DNA of 64,000 nucleotides from Sphagnum compactum (Eukaryota; Bryophyta; Sphagnopsida; Sphagnales): NCBI GenBank assembly GCA_965153455.1, contig OZ234502.1:10323495-10387494 (forward strand). Reading direction: 5' to 3'. This document shows, piece by piece, positions 36,078 through 49,180 of this stretch (positions are counted from its first letter, which is position 1; every line of letters starts with the position of its first letter). The notes under the pieces are model-generated. The model saw only the letters and a program-made list of their open reading frames with translations, was not told the origin of the DNA and did no database searches. The position numbers and the translations under genes were made by a program.

Positions 36078-37804
36078 ATGTGGCCGAGTGAAGGGATGAG
36101 AGTGGAAGTGAAAGGAGTGGAGGACGGGTTTCTAGGATCCTGGTTCGGGGCGCGAATTCTCAAGACATTCAAAGAGGAGTGCAAAGTGCAGTACGAGGAG
36201 TTCGTGGACGAGAACGACGAGTCGAAACCGCTGCAGGAGACGGTGAGCAATTGGCAGCTGCGGCCGGTTCCGCCGAGCTTGAACGTCACAAGGTGGCTGA
36301 ACAAAGACGCGGTGGAGGTCTATCATTGCCATTGCTGGTGGGCGGGAATTATCCAACGTTACCTTCCTTCCAAGAACGAGTATTTGGTGTACTTCCGCGA
36401 GAGTATGGAGGAGTTGGTGATCGACGCCTCCAAGATCCGCACCCGCCAAGATTGGATCAAATCTGCGGATCAGCGAGAAGAGTTCGTTTGGCAAATCCAT
36501 ACTCCTCTAACGGTATGTCTTCTTCCTTCATAGCATGTTGCAGGCACCGATCATCACAGGAGTCTACAGTGGCTGCCATTCTTGGGCCAGCATTCCTGCC
36601 GAGAGTTTCCAGAAGCCGTTTTGTTCTGTCAAGACTGTAGGCATCTGGAGAATTTGAGTGTATTCTCAGCTGCATTTTTTGAGGGTAGTCCTTCCCTTGA
36701 GATCCATCCATTGTGGTTTTTGTTGGGCTTGCTGAAAGAACTCTGTGTATCATGTGATGAGTTTCTCCTTGTATTGTAATGTTATTGCATCACCTGCTGT
36801 TGCAATGAACCATCTGCACTTTGTTTAGGGCTTGATTGATTTTTCAACAGAGGCTCACTCACTCACTGCAGCAACAAGGAAAGGAATCAAGAAGAATCAC
36901 AACTTTTTGTTTTGGTAGAGTTGAACAAGATTGTTGCCATATCTGCAGTTGAGTTGAACAAGATTTATTGCCATGTGCACAGTTGATGTCCCAATTTGAT
37001 ATCAGTTGAATTACATCAGAAGGCCATCATCAGTGTCAGCTTGGATGTTGTTCTCAGTTGGTTTCGGTTTTAAGCAATCTCAATCTCCTCCTCATGTAAT
37101 TTGCTCATGTCCTAAAGCAGCAGTTTATCCCTCAACTGCTGAATGAATCCTGTTTTCCATGACAGAGTGATGGGGAAGCAATCTTCAAAACTGTGGAGGT
37201 GATCCCAGAATGCAACACACCATCATCCCGTGAGACGGAGGGAAGTTCTTCATTGTTGTATAGGTCTCCAGAGTCAGAGGAGGTTTTGGGCACCAAGGGA
37301 TCCAAAAAGCATCAGAAAATGGTGAGGAGAGCCCCGGCAAGAAAATCTCAACACGCTCACAATAGCATAAGATTGAAGCAAAACACAACTGCAAAATGCC
37401 TGTATATGAGGGAAAAGATTGTAGAGCCTTTCTGGCAGCCCTCTCCTGTTAGTGCTAAGCATTCGCCAAAGGAGCCTTTCTGGCCATCTCCTGTCAACAG
37501 TACACCCTACAGTGTGTCAAATCTCCATGTTGCCATGGCAAGTACCACCGACTTAAGCTTTCCCATTCCCTCACCGTCAACACCTGGGGTTTTGAGGGAA
37601 GTCAAGACTCCAGGTAGTTGGAAGCTTCAACAGTTGCAGCGAAAGGCCTATCAAGGAGTTTTAGCTGCATTCCATGCACAGAGTGATACGCTCACCTTCT
37701 CCCAGCATTTTCTCCTCACTGATCTTCGCAAGATGCTGAACATTGGCCAGTGTGATTCAGATGAGCTTCTGAAGCAGGTTATGGATCATATCGAGGATCC
37801 ATGA
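36078..37804 (+). CDS. Tandem Agenet (Tudor-like) plus C-terminal ENT domain protein
   Basis: Two exons, 36078-36512 and 37166-37804, with donor ACG|GTATGT and acceptor CATGACAG, joining in phase 0 to 357 residues. Residues about 4-65 form a first Agenet repeat (GMRVEVKGVEDGFLGSWFGA, then ending NWQLRPVPP). Residues about 74-135 form a second (DAVEVYHCHCWWAGIIQRYL, then KIRTRQDWI). The middle is polar and Ser/Pro-rich with basic patches (HQKMVRRAPARKSQ) and two PFWPSPV-like repeats. Residues about 297-357 match an ENT (EMSY N-terminal) domain: WKLQQLQRKAYQGVLAAFHA onward to LLKQVMDHIEDP. Agenet domains bind histone tails or methylated residues, and ENT domains mediate dimerisation, so a nuclear chromatin-reader role is likely. 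In plant EML proteins ENT comes first; here it is last, so it belongs to the Agenet/ENT relatives and not to EML itself. ATG chosen as first of the frame. A 653-bp intron separates the modules. Confidence 0.88.
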
Positions 37805-39150
37805 ATTATGCAGAATAATAGCATTGTGTTGCTCTGTACAGTCAATGTTCCATTCATGTAGAAACTGATTATGGTAGATTATGTAATTTCTTATCCAGAA
37901 TTCTGTGACTAGTGGCAAAGAGATAGATAGAGAGAGAGAGAGTTGTGATGCCACTCACTCTAGATGAAGGTCGACTGTAGGTAGTTATCTAATTCCACCA
38001 CTAATTACTTACATGGAGAACAGTCAACTCTGGTTTTTCAGGTGAAAAACATGTGGGAGATATTGTTCGTGTTGAGAACAGACTTGTTTCTGAAGTTGCT
38101 GCTTACTTTTGTTTTTTGCCAAGGTGTTGAAGGAGAATTCAACTTTGGTTCCATAGAGCAACATTTTGGGCTGCCTTTTCTGTGAGATGAGATTAGATTT
38201 GGATGGCAAGGCCTTTGGAAGACAGTCATCTGGAAATGGATTATACATTGTCCATTGTTCCCAAATCCATTTATCAAGCTCTAGGGAGAACTGTAAATCT
38301 AACATCTAACTATTTTGATGATTCTCAGGCTGATTTTTGTCACAGATGATAGCTAGAAAAGTCTGGGATGAGGATTCAACATCAGCCCATCTACACACAC
38401 TACCAAAGGTAAAAAAAAGTGCAAGCTCTTAAAATCTCCATTCAAATTTGTAAGTGAATACTTGCGAGTCAGCTGGAAGGATGTGGCATACCAATCATGT
38501 GCTTGATATTCCAGTTAAACCACTGTTTGCAGAGAAGTAAGCGCCAGGTCTTTCAATTGCTCACAGATTTTACTTTCCGAGCAGATTTCTCTCTTGACTG
38601 GAATCTTTTGTTTTTTGGCTCTCTGTAGTGAAATGGAACATAAAAGTCTCGTTGCAATTGCTCTTGTTCTGCAGGCTGGGACCACATCGTTTAAGGATGG
38701 GTTTGCTGTTATTAGCTACCTAATGGCCATGCAAACTCATGATTTTCAAAGGAAAGGCAATCTACAGGCAACCCGTTTGAGATCATAGTTTGCCAACAGA
38801 TGGCAATTCCTGCAACCAGCAGCACACTTCTACAACTGATCCAGATTCCGGGTAGGTTATAAATTGTCCAGCAGCCAGTCTTTCTAGTTGTTGTTATCGT
38901 GTATCTAGTAGACATTGTTAGATAATTTGCAAGCCTTTCCAACAATTCCCACCACTGATGTAATTTGCTTCGTAATACTACTTTCAAATCTGTAGCTATT
39001 GTGCTTCAAGGCAATCCAGAAAGTAGAAGAAGTTTAACACGGAAGGTATATGAAGAAATTATGTTGGTATTTGCAATTTCTTTCCACCCAAAGTTATGAA
39101 GCATTTATTTTTGTGTGAAGTTTGGTAAAATGTGTACACGCAACCAAGTA
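37805..39150. other. 3' flank of the Agenet-ENT gene, no second gene recognised
   Basis: Base composition stays genic until about 39 kb, suggesting a 3' untranslated region plus flank. An AGATAGA/GAGAGA microsatellite lies at about 37921-37941. The open frames at 38024-38305 and 38594-38987 lie on opposite strands and have no recognisable domain. Confidence 0.45.
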
Positions 39151-42100
39151 AAAATAATTCATAAATTCATTTTTTCATTTATTTATTTATTTATTTATTA
39201 ACAAAAACCAACCTTGCATGTTACCTATATAGATTGTAAAAGATATAGCAAATGAATGGCCATCATAAATGCACTTGAATCTCCATTGGGACCCACAAAT
39301 TACCCTTAACAAAAGGTTTGTTTTTGGGCATGTTTTTGAATGAATGAAAGAACATGTGGCCACTAAGTGTGATCATGTCACATGGATTGGGAAAGAAGAC
39401 AAAACACAAGAGATTTATGAACATGTTGTGTACATAAAAAATGTCTTCATAAATATGCAAAGAAAAATACAAGGTAAAATACATTGTGAAACTTTGAAGA
39501 TTAGTACAAGCCTCCATATTGGGGGGGGGAAAAAAAAAACATAGAAAATTCAATGAACTAGAATTTTTAAATGTGTTTCATGTTGATTATTCCATTTTCC
39601 ATTTTCATTAAATTATCCGTATTTATGAGCAACCATTTTTTTTTTAGTGCAATTTGACCTATATATTAAGTGTTGTTTGTGAGTATATCACTAAATTGAT
39701 TCAATTTAGAATAATTTTAGTTTTTCCAAAACATCATGTAGTTTTTGGCTTAAAAAATGTGGTTGATTAAAAATCGTTAAACAGACTGATTTTTGGCCGG
39801 TATGATACTTGACTATATACTCGGTATTGAGATTGGTATAAATTGGGATAAGGCTAGTATTGCCTCAGCTCATATCATTAAGATTTTCAGGGAATGTTAT
39901 GGAAGTTTTGAGGCCTCTCTAAATTGCACAATTATTGCAAGGTCATCATTAATTAGTTGTCTTTGTCTCTTGTTTGGAATCTAACATAATAGTTAGATGT
40001 GTTTGTTAGGGACCATAATCAACATAATCTTCCTTTTCGAAAAATGTAATCTCCCCTTTTTTTAGAATGTAATTGCACTTTTTCAAAAAGTTGACACAAA
40101 ATCCTTAAACTATGAGAATAGGCGCGGTCTTGACAATTGTGTTAGGTGAGCTTGCACATGAGCCATGTGTAAGTGAGTATAGAGCTCGCTTGCAAGCTTA
40201 CTTGACACAATGGTTAGGAGCTTGCCCATTCTCTAATACATAATGCTATGGTTCTTGGTACCCCATATTAATTCCAACATTGGTTGATACCAAGTGCAAG
40301 CCTATGTAACCAATCAACATAAGTTTAACCCAACCATATATAATCATTTTCTTAGTCCCCTCCAAGTCAAGGATTGAGATAAGTCCAAATTTGACAATGA
40401 AAAAAAAGGGTAACATTAAGATGTTTGCTTTGAGCAACTTTGGGTGGCCGTTCTTGGGTTGGGTACCTTTCAAGGTTTCTTTTAAGGATTTTGTGATGTA
40501 TTTAAAATGGCAATCATTGGAAAATTAATTTAGCCAAATTTGGTTACATATTAAATATGAAAGTACAAAAAAAAAATAGGATCCTTTTATATTCATGGCT
40601 ACCTATTGGAACTTATTATAAAAATTTGATGATTTGGAATTTTTAAAATTTGCAATCTAGTGAGTTTGGCTCATTTTTTCCATGAAAAATCTTTTGTATG
40701 TCAAAATCATATATTTCAAGTGAAAATTTGGTGAAAATTCGCCAATATAAGAAATGTTAGTCCCTTTGCCTTTCTCACCTTCTTCTAGGTTCCAAAGTGG
40801 TCTTCTTCTTCCAATATGGCCCACCATCTTTTGGGTAACTATTTTTTAAAGATGGTGGTCATTCATGCACAATTATGCTAACGATGTAACCTTTCAACCA
40901 AATACAATCGTGACTATTGTTTGGTGGTTTTTTCAAATTGTATGCAAGTTGTTTATATTTACCTCATCGCAAAGTGAAACTACATTGGGATTCAATATGT
41001 ATTTATTAGGTTTATTGTAACATCAAAATGGGTTACTAAGGTTGAAGTTGATAATACAATTTATGGGTACAAGGACAAGGGGTAAATATACGAAACAAAT
41101 AATACAACTTATGAGGTTTATCTTGAGAATCTTTTGATTAAGGACTTAAACTTGGACTCATGAATTATGTAAATATGTATTTTGAGTTAGGCATAATTGA
41201 AAATCAATTATGTGAAATTTATTAAATCCTAAGAAATAAATTTCAAATAATTTAATGATTCATCCACAGGAAAAAATAAAATTTGAAAATTAGTATGTGG
41301 CATAATATTGGTGGTTTGTAATTGATGAATAAATGTAAATTATTAGGGTTGATAATTCATTTTTTTTTTTTTTCAAAATATTTAAAGGGTTGTGGGTGAA
41401 GTTTTTAACTCATTTTTTTTTCATGATTTCATGTTGTTATTTTGTGTTAAGCTTTGGGATAAACCTCTTTGTGATGAACCTATGTCATAGTAAAATTATG
41501 TGTTATTTTGACTATGAGTTTATACTTTTATTTTGTGTTAAACCTCAAAGTAAACCTTATGTGTAATGAACCTATGGTATAAATATATGTGGTTTGGTGA
41601 ACAATCCCCATGAAGTAAGGTTTTTAAATGCATTTGATGAGTTCTCCATTGGATGTAGTTTATATAAAAACCAAAACATAAAATCCCAACATCATGTGGG
41701 TGATTTTAGCCCAAAAACTTATAAATTTCATCTTTATATTTTAAAAGTGCTTTGTATGGTGTGTGTGGGTGTTTCATGAGAATTTAGTTGTGTAATCTAC
41801 TTATATATTAGTAAGTATTTAATTGAAATTTAATTCTCATAAGTAGGTGAAAACATGGTAAAGTAAACAATTTTTTATTCTTGTCACAAAAAAAAAAAAG
41901 TAGCCATAAACAAGTATTAAAGTATTGAAAGTAGAAATGCTTTTTTATTTAATGATTAACATGAGGATACTTTTTAATTTTATCATAATGATGTTGATTA
42001 ATCATATATTTAATATGCATTCAAGTAGATTTTTTAAGAATAACTAGATTCTTTTCTATTTTTGGGTTGTCTAAACTTGTACAAGTAGGTGAAAATAGAT

Positions 42101-43472
42101 GAATTATTAAATATTCTCCATTTTCAACATGATGTAACTTTAAAATGTACTTGTAATTTCTCAATGTTTAAATATTATAGTAAAATACATCAAACTTCTA
42201 ATGAAAAAGTAAGTTTAAACTCAATTTGAGCATTCACTTTCAAACATACTTTATTTATTTGTATTGTGCCAAAGTTTCTCAAATTTTATAATCATTTCAT
42301 CATAAACTCAAAAAAACGCACCATATGTTTATTAAGTTATTTAAAATTATTTTCAATCCATTTTTTTCAACCTGTGTTAAAAACTAAATTATTTTTTGAC
42401 TACCTTAGATATAACTATTTTTTCTATGTACTTTACTACCCAAGCCCAAACCCTTATCAGTTATAATACAAAATACAATTTCATCATGTTTTGCCATTAT
42501 TTCAACACATATAGTTTTTTTTCATCTTTTCCTTTAATATTGTCTTCATCTATAAACATGTTATTGAAACAAACATTCAATTATTTAATGTAAATGTTAA
42601 TGATAGAAAATTGTATTTGTTTTAAGAAATCAAGGTATTTACCAATGTTGGCAACTCATTATTATTATTTCATAATTGGTTAAGTAGGTTTTTTTACAAA
42701 AATTTGGCCCACACATGGTATAAATATTCTTTAAAGAAAAATTGAAACCCATCAGTTATCAATTTCATTATGAAAGAAATAACCCTATTAACAATTTATT
42801 TAGTTATTTTTGAGTAATAATCATCAATTATGGATAAAGGCCAATTTTTTTAATTTGCCTTGAGAATGACCAATTATATTGCTTAGGTAGGGTAGGTTAT
42901 AGGGTTTTTTTTAATGATCTTTTTTGGTTTTTATCACAAGGATTGATGACAGACATCATTGAAATTCCAATGATCTAGGTAGGTTATTTAAATTTGATAT
43001 TTCAACACTTGACCCATAAGAGTTTTTAAGTTCTTGGAATGATATGTATTAAGTGTATGGGTTATTTATTGGCTTTCAAAAAAATCAAAATTTGACTAAT
43101 AAGTTATCAATACTTGAGTTATAACCTAGTGGCTTTTCAATAATGAATCAACAGTGGCATTTCCCCCAACTTTCAAGGATTATTGAACACATAGAAATAA
43201 TTGGCATTAATAAATAAAAAATTTGGAATCTTATTCAAAATATTATTCAACATTTTTTAATTCAATAATATGCATTGTATTTGGGGGTCCATTTTTGCCA
43301 AGTGAATCAATGGTGGGGAACACCAATTACACTTGGCAACAAGCCCCTAGTAGAATATGTTACCACCTATGTAATGGCTTTTTCCACCCATTACAATGCT
43401 CATGTCCAACCATTCCCATAGAACATGTAACACTAGCTTTAACATGCTATTATATATCCTTATATAACCCAT
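39150..43472. other. AT-rich intergenic DNA, no gene seen
   Basis: Starts with a (TTTA)n run at about 39176-39200. It is strongly AT-rich with numerous homopolymers. The frame at 39793-39984 is moderately protein-like but unrecognised. It separates the Agenet-ENT gene from the ATG27-like gene and looks like decayed transposon DNA. Confidence 0.5.
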
Positions 43473-43624
43473 CACTACAACAAAAGGTGTCATGTACATC
43501 AAATGATTTCACTGAATTTTGAGTGAATTCACTAGTTGTAATGAATGGGGACCAGTGAAGGAACAATGAATTCACTGATAAATGAACGGGGACTAGTGAA
43601 CTGCACCCACATTTTGTAATAGTG
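43473..43624. mobile_element. 152-bp CACTA-derived MITE with target-site duplication
   Basis: The left end is CACTACAACAAAAGGTG. The right end is CACATTTTGTAATAGTG, whose reverse complement is CACTATTACAAAATGTG, so the termini are imperfect inverted repeats beginning with CACTA. Both sides are flanked by CAT (43470-43472 and 43625-43627), the 3-bp duplication expected of this superfamily. The interior has a short direct repeat (GAATGGGGACCAGTGAA and GAACGGGGACTAGTGAA). Confidence 0.78.
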
Positions 43625-44280
43625 CATCCAGGCAAGGCTAAAAATATCACAAGTTTTATGATGGTGTTAAACCTACCCAACTCAATTGCAATGAAAAAAA
43701 AAGACAAGGGGAAGCCCACAAAGACAAAATGCCGGAGCCACTCTAAAATACACTAGAAAAATCCAAGGAGGTCTTTACATCCTAAACCCTAAACTGATAA
43801 ACTATAAACCTCAAATAATACAAGTCGCCACATTTACCAGTGGCAGAGAAGCCTTCAGACTTCCGGGTAAAGGATGGTTGGCCAACTATACATTACCCTA
43901 TGGTTGGCCAAGTGTAACCCACTCTTTTTTACATGGTAAAGTGGGTGAGATTTTAATTTTTTTTAAAATTATTTCAACAAACAAAATATTCCTTAAGATT
44001 CAATATTTTCCTTCACAAAATTTTGACCTTCGAGTTTTTTTTTAAATTAAAAATTTTCTCAAAATAAAATATAAATCCGTGACGAACTTGGCGAGGTACC
44101 TACTATAGTACCTACTTACCTTATTTATGAGGTTCACAAGAAGAGCGAGGCTAGTGAGCCGAGTTCCGTGGGTGGTCCAAGCCAATCACTGAATGCCATC
44201 TCAGCATTTTTTTTTTCCAAAACCTCAATAATGAGAATCCACACCACTTTGGTCTTCTGCTCTTTTTTTTTGGGGGGGGA
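43625..44280. other. AT-rich flank before the ATG27-like promoter
   Basis: No gene seen. Base composition shifts from AT-rich repeat-like DNA toward the promoter near 44.1 kb. Confidence 0.45.
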
Positions 44281-44319
44281 TTTTTAGTTGTTATTTGTAG
44301 GGTTGATGGCGGTCATGAG

Positions 44320-44595
44320 CGGTTATTTGAAATTTTTAATAACCTTTGGTTTGGGTTCTTTTCAAAAGAGATTGGAATCAGAAGCAAAGCAACCTCTGGC
44401 TCCCAGATTGCCCAAGAACTCTAACAAAAGAACCGGAGGTTACCATGAAAATACCCGGAAGCTTGTAGAAGGTTATTTGGTCAGATGTCAGATTAGTTGG
44501 AGAACCGCAGTCACATATATTCGCACCGTGGCACATGTTATGAAGCACCATGAGAACCTCCGGTTATTTGGCGAATTTTTTAGAAAAATAACCGG
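44320..44595 (+). promoter_or_regulatory. Cluster of CGGTTAT / ATAACCGG motifs upstream of the ATG27-like gene
   Basis: CGGTTATTTG occurs at 44320 and again at 44561, ATAACCGG at 44588-44595, and related strings (GAAGGTTATTTGG, AGGTTACC) between them. The core matches the GATAACCGG sites upstream of the CWC21-type and amidohydrolase genes. The cluster lies 560-840 bases before the start codon. The open frame over it (44288-44662) shows no domain and is not called a gene. Confidence 0.35.
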
Positions 44596-45156
44596 CCAGC
44601 CTCGGTTGATGGGTGCACATTCAATCCATCAGAATTTGCATCTTCTGCACGGATTCCAATAGTCTTGAACAGTTTTGGAATTGCAGAAAGTCGAGAGAAT
44701 CTCTGCTCAATTTGCCAGTTTTTTATTTATTCATAAACCCATTTCTAGGATTTTTGTAGCTTTGGGTGGTCTCTGACTCTCACTTGCAGCTCGGATGGTT
44801 GTTGTGGAATTTGTGAGGGGTTTGATTTGAGCACATCTCAGTTTGGGTTTGATGAGATTTTGGAGATTACGGTAGAACTCTGATGTTGGGTTTGATGAGT
44901 CTTTGCTGGAGATTAGGGTGAATCTTTTATGAGAATTTTGGGGTTTAGGGTAGAAGCAGAGCTTTTTGTTAAGAAGAGATTTAGGGTTAAAGTTTTCTCT
45001 TATTTCATCTTTGCAAGTAGTGGTTGGGTAGCAAATGGTTGGGGATTGAGTGATTTGTGTATAGGGGGAGATTAGGGATTAGGGCAAGATTCTTGTCGAT
45101 CGTATGCTAGCTGAATTCCTGATTGGGTTTTTGGTAGAATCAAGTTTTAGTTCGAG

Positions 45157-48100
45157 ATGGGTTCATCAATTGCAGCAGCAGCAGTTGTTGCCGTTTTGCT
45201 CATCACCTTTCTGTGTTTATTGAGCTCAGTAGAGTCCGATTCTTGCCCACCCAACGCTGAGGATTCTTCAGCTTGTGTCTTTGAGACGAAATTGGACAAC
45301 AAGATGTACAGATTTGATCTTGCTGCCCAGATCGATGGATTTCCTCATGGGGTTCGAAGTGAAGATGGGTATGATGAAATCCTCCCCCCCCCCAAAGCCA
45401 AAACCCAGAATCTTCCTAACTTTGTGAATTGAAGCAGTTTTTGCAATCAGGGAGGAGGGGGGGAGGGGAACATAGATCAGAAGAAAACAGGACGTAAATT
45501 TTGGATAAAGAGTTTGAGCTTTTTCCTTTGATGGGGAAATGGTTGGGACATATAAGAGGATTTTGTGTTTGCATATTGAGACAACAATTTAGCATCTAGA
45601 CATTAAAACCTACTCAGTCAGGTTTCTTTCAAATGTGGATTCATTCATGGATGTCACAGGTTTTACAAGGTGATCATAAAAGCTCCGAGTTCAAGTGAAC
45701 AACAGACCACTACTTACTGGTTTCAGGTGCGCTTTCCTATCTGAAACAACAGCTCTATAAAACAGCCCTCTGTGTTCTTGTATGGCAAGAATGCAAATTG
45801 ATATTAGCATCTTGTGATAGATGACAGACCAAATTAATGTTGCATCTCTCTAGGTTCTATTCTTGAGGTACACACTTCTTTTTTTCATCTACTTTTTGTT
45901 GTTTCTGACCATCACTCAAAGGCTATGGTGAAGTATCACTTGCTGACCAATTCTGGTTTCACACCATGTCTTTGTCACCGTGTGCGGTATGATGTCCAAT
46001 GGGTGTTAGAGAAACAAAGCCAGGAGCTCTCTGCAGTTGACTAATGTGACCTTGTACTACTTTGTGGGTTGAGTCTCTGCAAGCAGCTGTGTGAGCACAT
46101 GAAGTTCAATCATGATCCACCTATGTGCCATGAGTGCGAGGTAAAAAATCATGCACGTAAAACCAAAATTAGATACATCAATCATGACACTGAAATTTTA
46201 TTTTCTGAACAACAACATTCTGATTTTCCCAACTTTAGAGTAAAAAAAAAATGCTTTTGTGTTTCACCAGTTTTGGGGGATGAAATGTGTGTTGAATTAT
46301 TCCATAAAGGCCAGCCAGGAGATTGCATAAAAATGTGGTGCCTCATACACAAAGGTTTCCTGCTGTGCTGTTCTTTAGCTCTTTCAGGAAACTTGGATTT
46401 TAAGATTTGACCCAAAACATTCTGTGATGAGCTATGCTGCCATCTTGAAGTTTACGTCAGATGTGTGTTTGTCTAAAGTTAGATAAGGGTTGATTGGGAT
46501 TGGGATAGACATGTGGTGGGCCACATCATTGCGGGGAGACCTGCAGTGCCCTTCAATCTGCTTCCTATCCAGGTACATATGTAGACATCTAATTGTGTTA
46601 ATTCCCATCTAGACTAGGCTTCAAACACTCGGGCATTGGTTTAGTAAGAAAACTAAGAAGCATCAATGTGACAAAGTCTCTGCAGGCCTTAAACCCTAAT
46701 TTCTGGTGGCAACAAAGATGCACTTTATGTAGCAATCACAACAAGTTCAATGATTTTTGTGATGTGAAAAGGCATTTTCCACATTGAATATTGATTTTGA
46801 CGCTTCTGTCAAACATGTTTATCCGAGGCATATATTGGGTCTGTGTTTTGGCAGGATATTCAGTCTGTACCACCCTTGGATATCCCAAGAGCACTTCTTA
46901 TTCTTTGATAGGTATGATGTCTATCTGCCCTTGACCCATATACAGCACACTTTTTACTTATGGTGTTTACTGATTGAATCTGTGATTGTTGTAAATCCTT
47001 GTGGAAATGCAACACTAGCCAGTTGCTGGCATGATTCAATTCCCTGCACAGAAGATACCTGAAATGTGGATCTAGCTGGCCAGGGGTGACCTGAAAACCA
47101 ATTTGGTGTCTTTGAACTACACCTGTCATAGTGGCTGGGGTTGCAGATATTGTGGCTAAAACATATCTGTAAAGTCACCTGAGATGTGCATCTCCTATTG
47201 AAGTTCTGATATTTTTGTGAAAGTTCAGTGTCAGACACTTCCACACTGCAGTATAGTAGTCTAAGTCAATAGAATACTCACCTGATCTTCTGATGAATGG
47301 CACCATAATCTCTGAGTATGGTAAAGATTGTAAATTGATGCAAGCAAACCTGTGGTAGATCATGAGTCCAGCATTCAGCTGGTGGGTTTTGTTTGTTTGT
47401 TTGTTTGTAGAGCTACAGAAGCCAGAGCAAGGTGTACGGGTGAAAATGTCAACATGCAATGGAGCCAATGCAAACTGTTCACTTTCAGTGTTGGTGTATT
47501 GTAACCGGAATGGAATAGAGGTTTGGCAAAAACCTTTGACTAGCAACCAACAAAGGGAAATTTCCTGCACATTTTGTTGTGGGTTTGGTTATCAAAGAGT
47601 CTTTCTCATATTGTCTTTGCATGTCTGAACTTGACTGCAACATGAGGTGGGGTTTCTGAGTAAATTGAGTCAGTCAATCTGGTAAAGAGATCAATGCATC
47701 CATAGGTCATGAAAGCAAGTCTTGTGTTGTTAAATGCATTCTAAGCTGTAAGCATAGATCTTCTTGATGACACTGCCATCAGGAAGATGTTGTGTCCTTC
47801 CATGCATCATTTCATTTGAATTTGCCTTGTTGAAGAGTTGGATGTTTTGTCCTAGGTGCCCCAGTGATACAAGGTCATGGTTTCTAACAAAATGCAGAAA
47901 TTGGGTGGTTGTGCAGGATCCAACTGATGTGAAAAATGTGTCTCAGTGTGCTTTTGTAAGCATCTCTATCTTTACTTTTCCATCACCCTGACACTATGAA
48001 GTGCAATTTTTGGCTTTTGTGATCACACTGAAATTGCGGTATCAATGTTGATGTGTTGGACTTTTGTGTTGGACATATGATGTGCAGGAAACAGTAATGA

Positions 48101-49180
48101 AGCATCCAGTGGGCTGCCCTGTGGTGACAACAATCAGCAGGGGTGGTTGGGGTTGGTTTGGCACTATAATCATCGTGTATGTTCTTTAGGCACTATTCAA
48201 TGACGTCAACATTGGCAGTGGGGGTCCAGAAAGCTGTATTTCCATTAGCATGCCATGTGAGGGAGAGATGAAGAACTGATTTCTGATCCAATTACATATA
48301 CCTTGGCAGAGCAGCTTAGGGAATTGGTGTATGAATCCAGCAGGAATTACACTAGTGTTGAATATTGTGGGTTTTGGAATTGCTATACTTGATGGGCCTC
48401 GTTGTGAAAAGACAAGTTTGTGGGTGGTGGCGCAGGTTAGTGTGTGGATTCATTGTGTACATGGCCATCGGAATCGCCTACCGTGTCACTGTACTGGGAG
48501 TCAGTGGCTTTGAGGTACCTTTCTTTACTTCTCAGATCATTGTATGTTCTTTGCTGGTATGGACCCAGTCTGTGCTTGCCATGACAATTTTTACCTCCAG
48601 AGACAAGGCGGGCTTTTGGCAACAAAAAAACTTGCAACTGCTGATAAAGCTTGTTTTATCGTTTACAAGCACAGCATGTGTTAAAGGGCCTGGGAACTTG
48701 TTCTGACACGAGCTAGAGCTCTTGTGCTGTGTGTTTAAGATCTGCATTTTTGGGTGATTCTATCATCTGACACATGATATGACAATGTGAGCATTTGTGT
48801 GTCTTGCCAGGCAATCCCTAATTTGGACTTCTGGCAGGACTTACCATCCAAGATCAAGGTACCTTCCCACCAACTCCAGTTTTATCTAGAACTCCAGTTC
48901 TCAATGAGTTTTTATATGGATATTCTTTGTAAGCTCCATCAAGTGTGCAAGGTTTTATTCCTGGAGCCACTGCATCATAGGAGACTATGTGGATTTTTTT
49001 TCAAATGCCTACATTATACCCATTCATGATCACATGGAGAGGTGATCTGCAAAATTGAGCTAAGAGGTTTTGTTCATGATTCTTTGTGGATGACAGAAAT
49101 TTTCTGAGTACGTCTATGGGCAAGGTATGGATCTATATCATTGGTTTAGACAATCCTCATATACTCGCATCAATCAATGA
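45157..49180 (+). CDS. ATG27/MRH-domain type I membrane protein
   Basis: Eleven exons: 45157-45368, 45660-45726, 46087-46140, 46509-46572, 46855-46911, 47411-47520, 47917-47955, 48088-48176, 48436-48514, 48811-48858 and 49097-49180, all in phase, giving 300 residues. Residues 1-27 are a signal peptide (AAVVAVLLITFLCLLSSVES). The lumenal part is a cysteine-rich MRH/ATG27 domain, with DSCPPN and SACVFE, FPHGVRSEDGFYKV, MKFNHDPPMCHECE, CGGPHHCGETCSAL, YSVCTTLG and an N-glycosylation site at Asn173 in NANCSLSVLVYCN. One transmembrane helix follows at about 224-246 (WFGTIIIVLVCGFIVYMAIG). The short cytosolic tail has NLDFWQDLP and ends YTRINQ. Yeast Atg27 cycles among Golgi, endosome and vacuole and helps deliver Atg9; MRH domains in general bind lumenal sugars. 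A trafficking role is therefore likely but inferred. Several exons are under 70 nt and were accepted because motif order, phase and splice sites all agree. Confidence 0.85.

Noticed and set aside
44288-44662. 124-codon open frame upstream of the ATG27-like gene
   Set aside because: No domain, no splice context, and it overlaps repeated CGGTTAT motifs in the presumed promoter.
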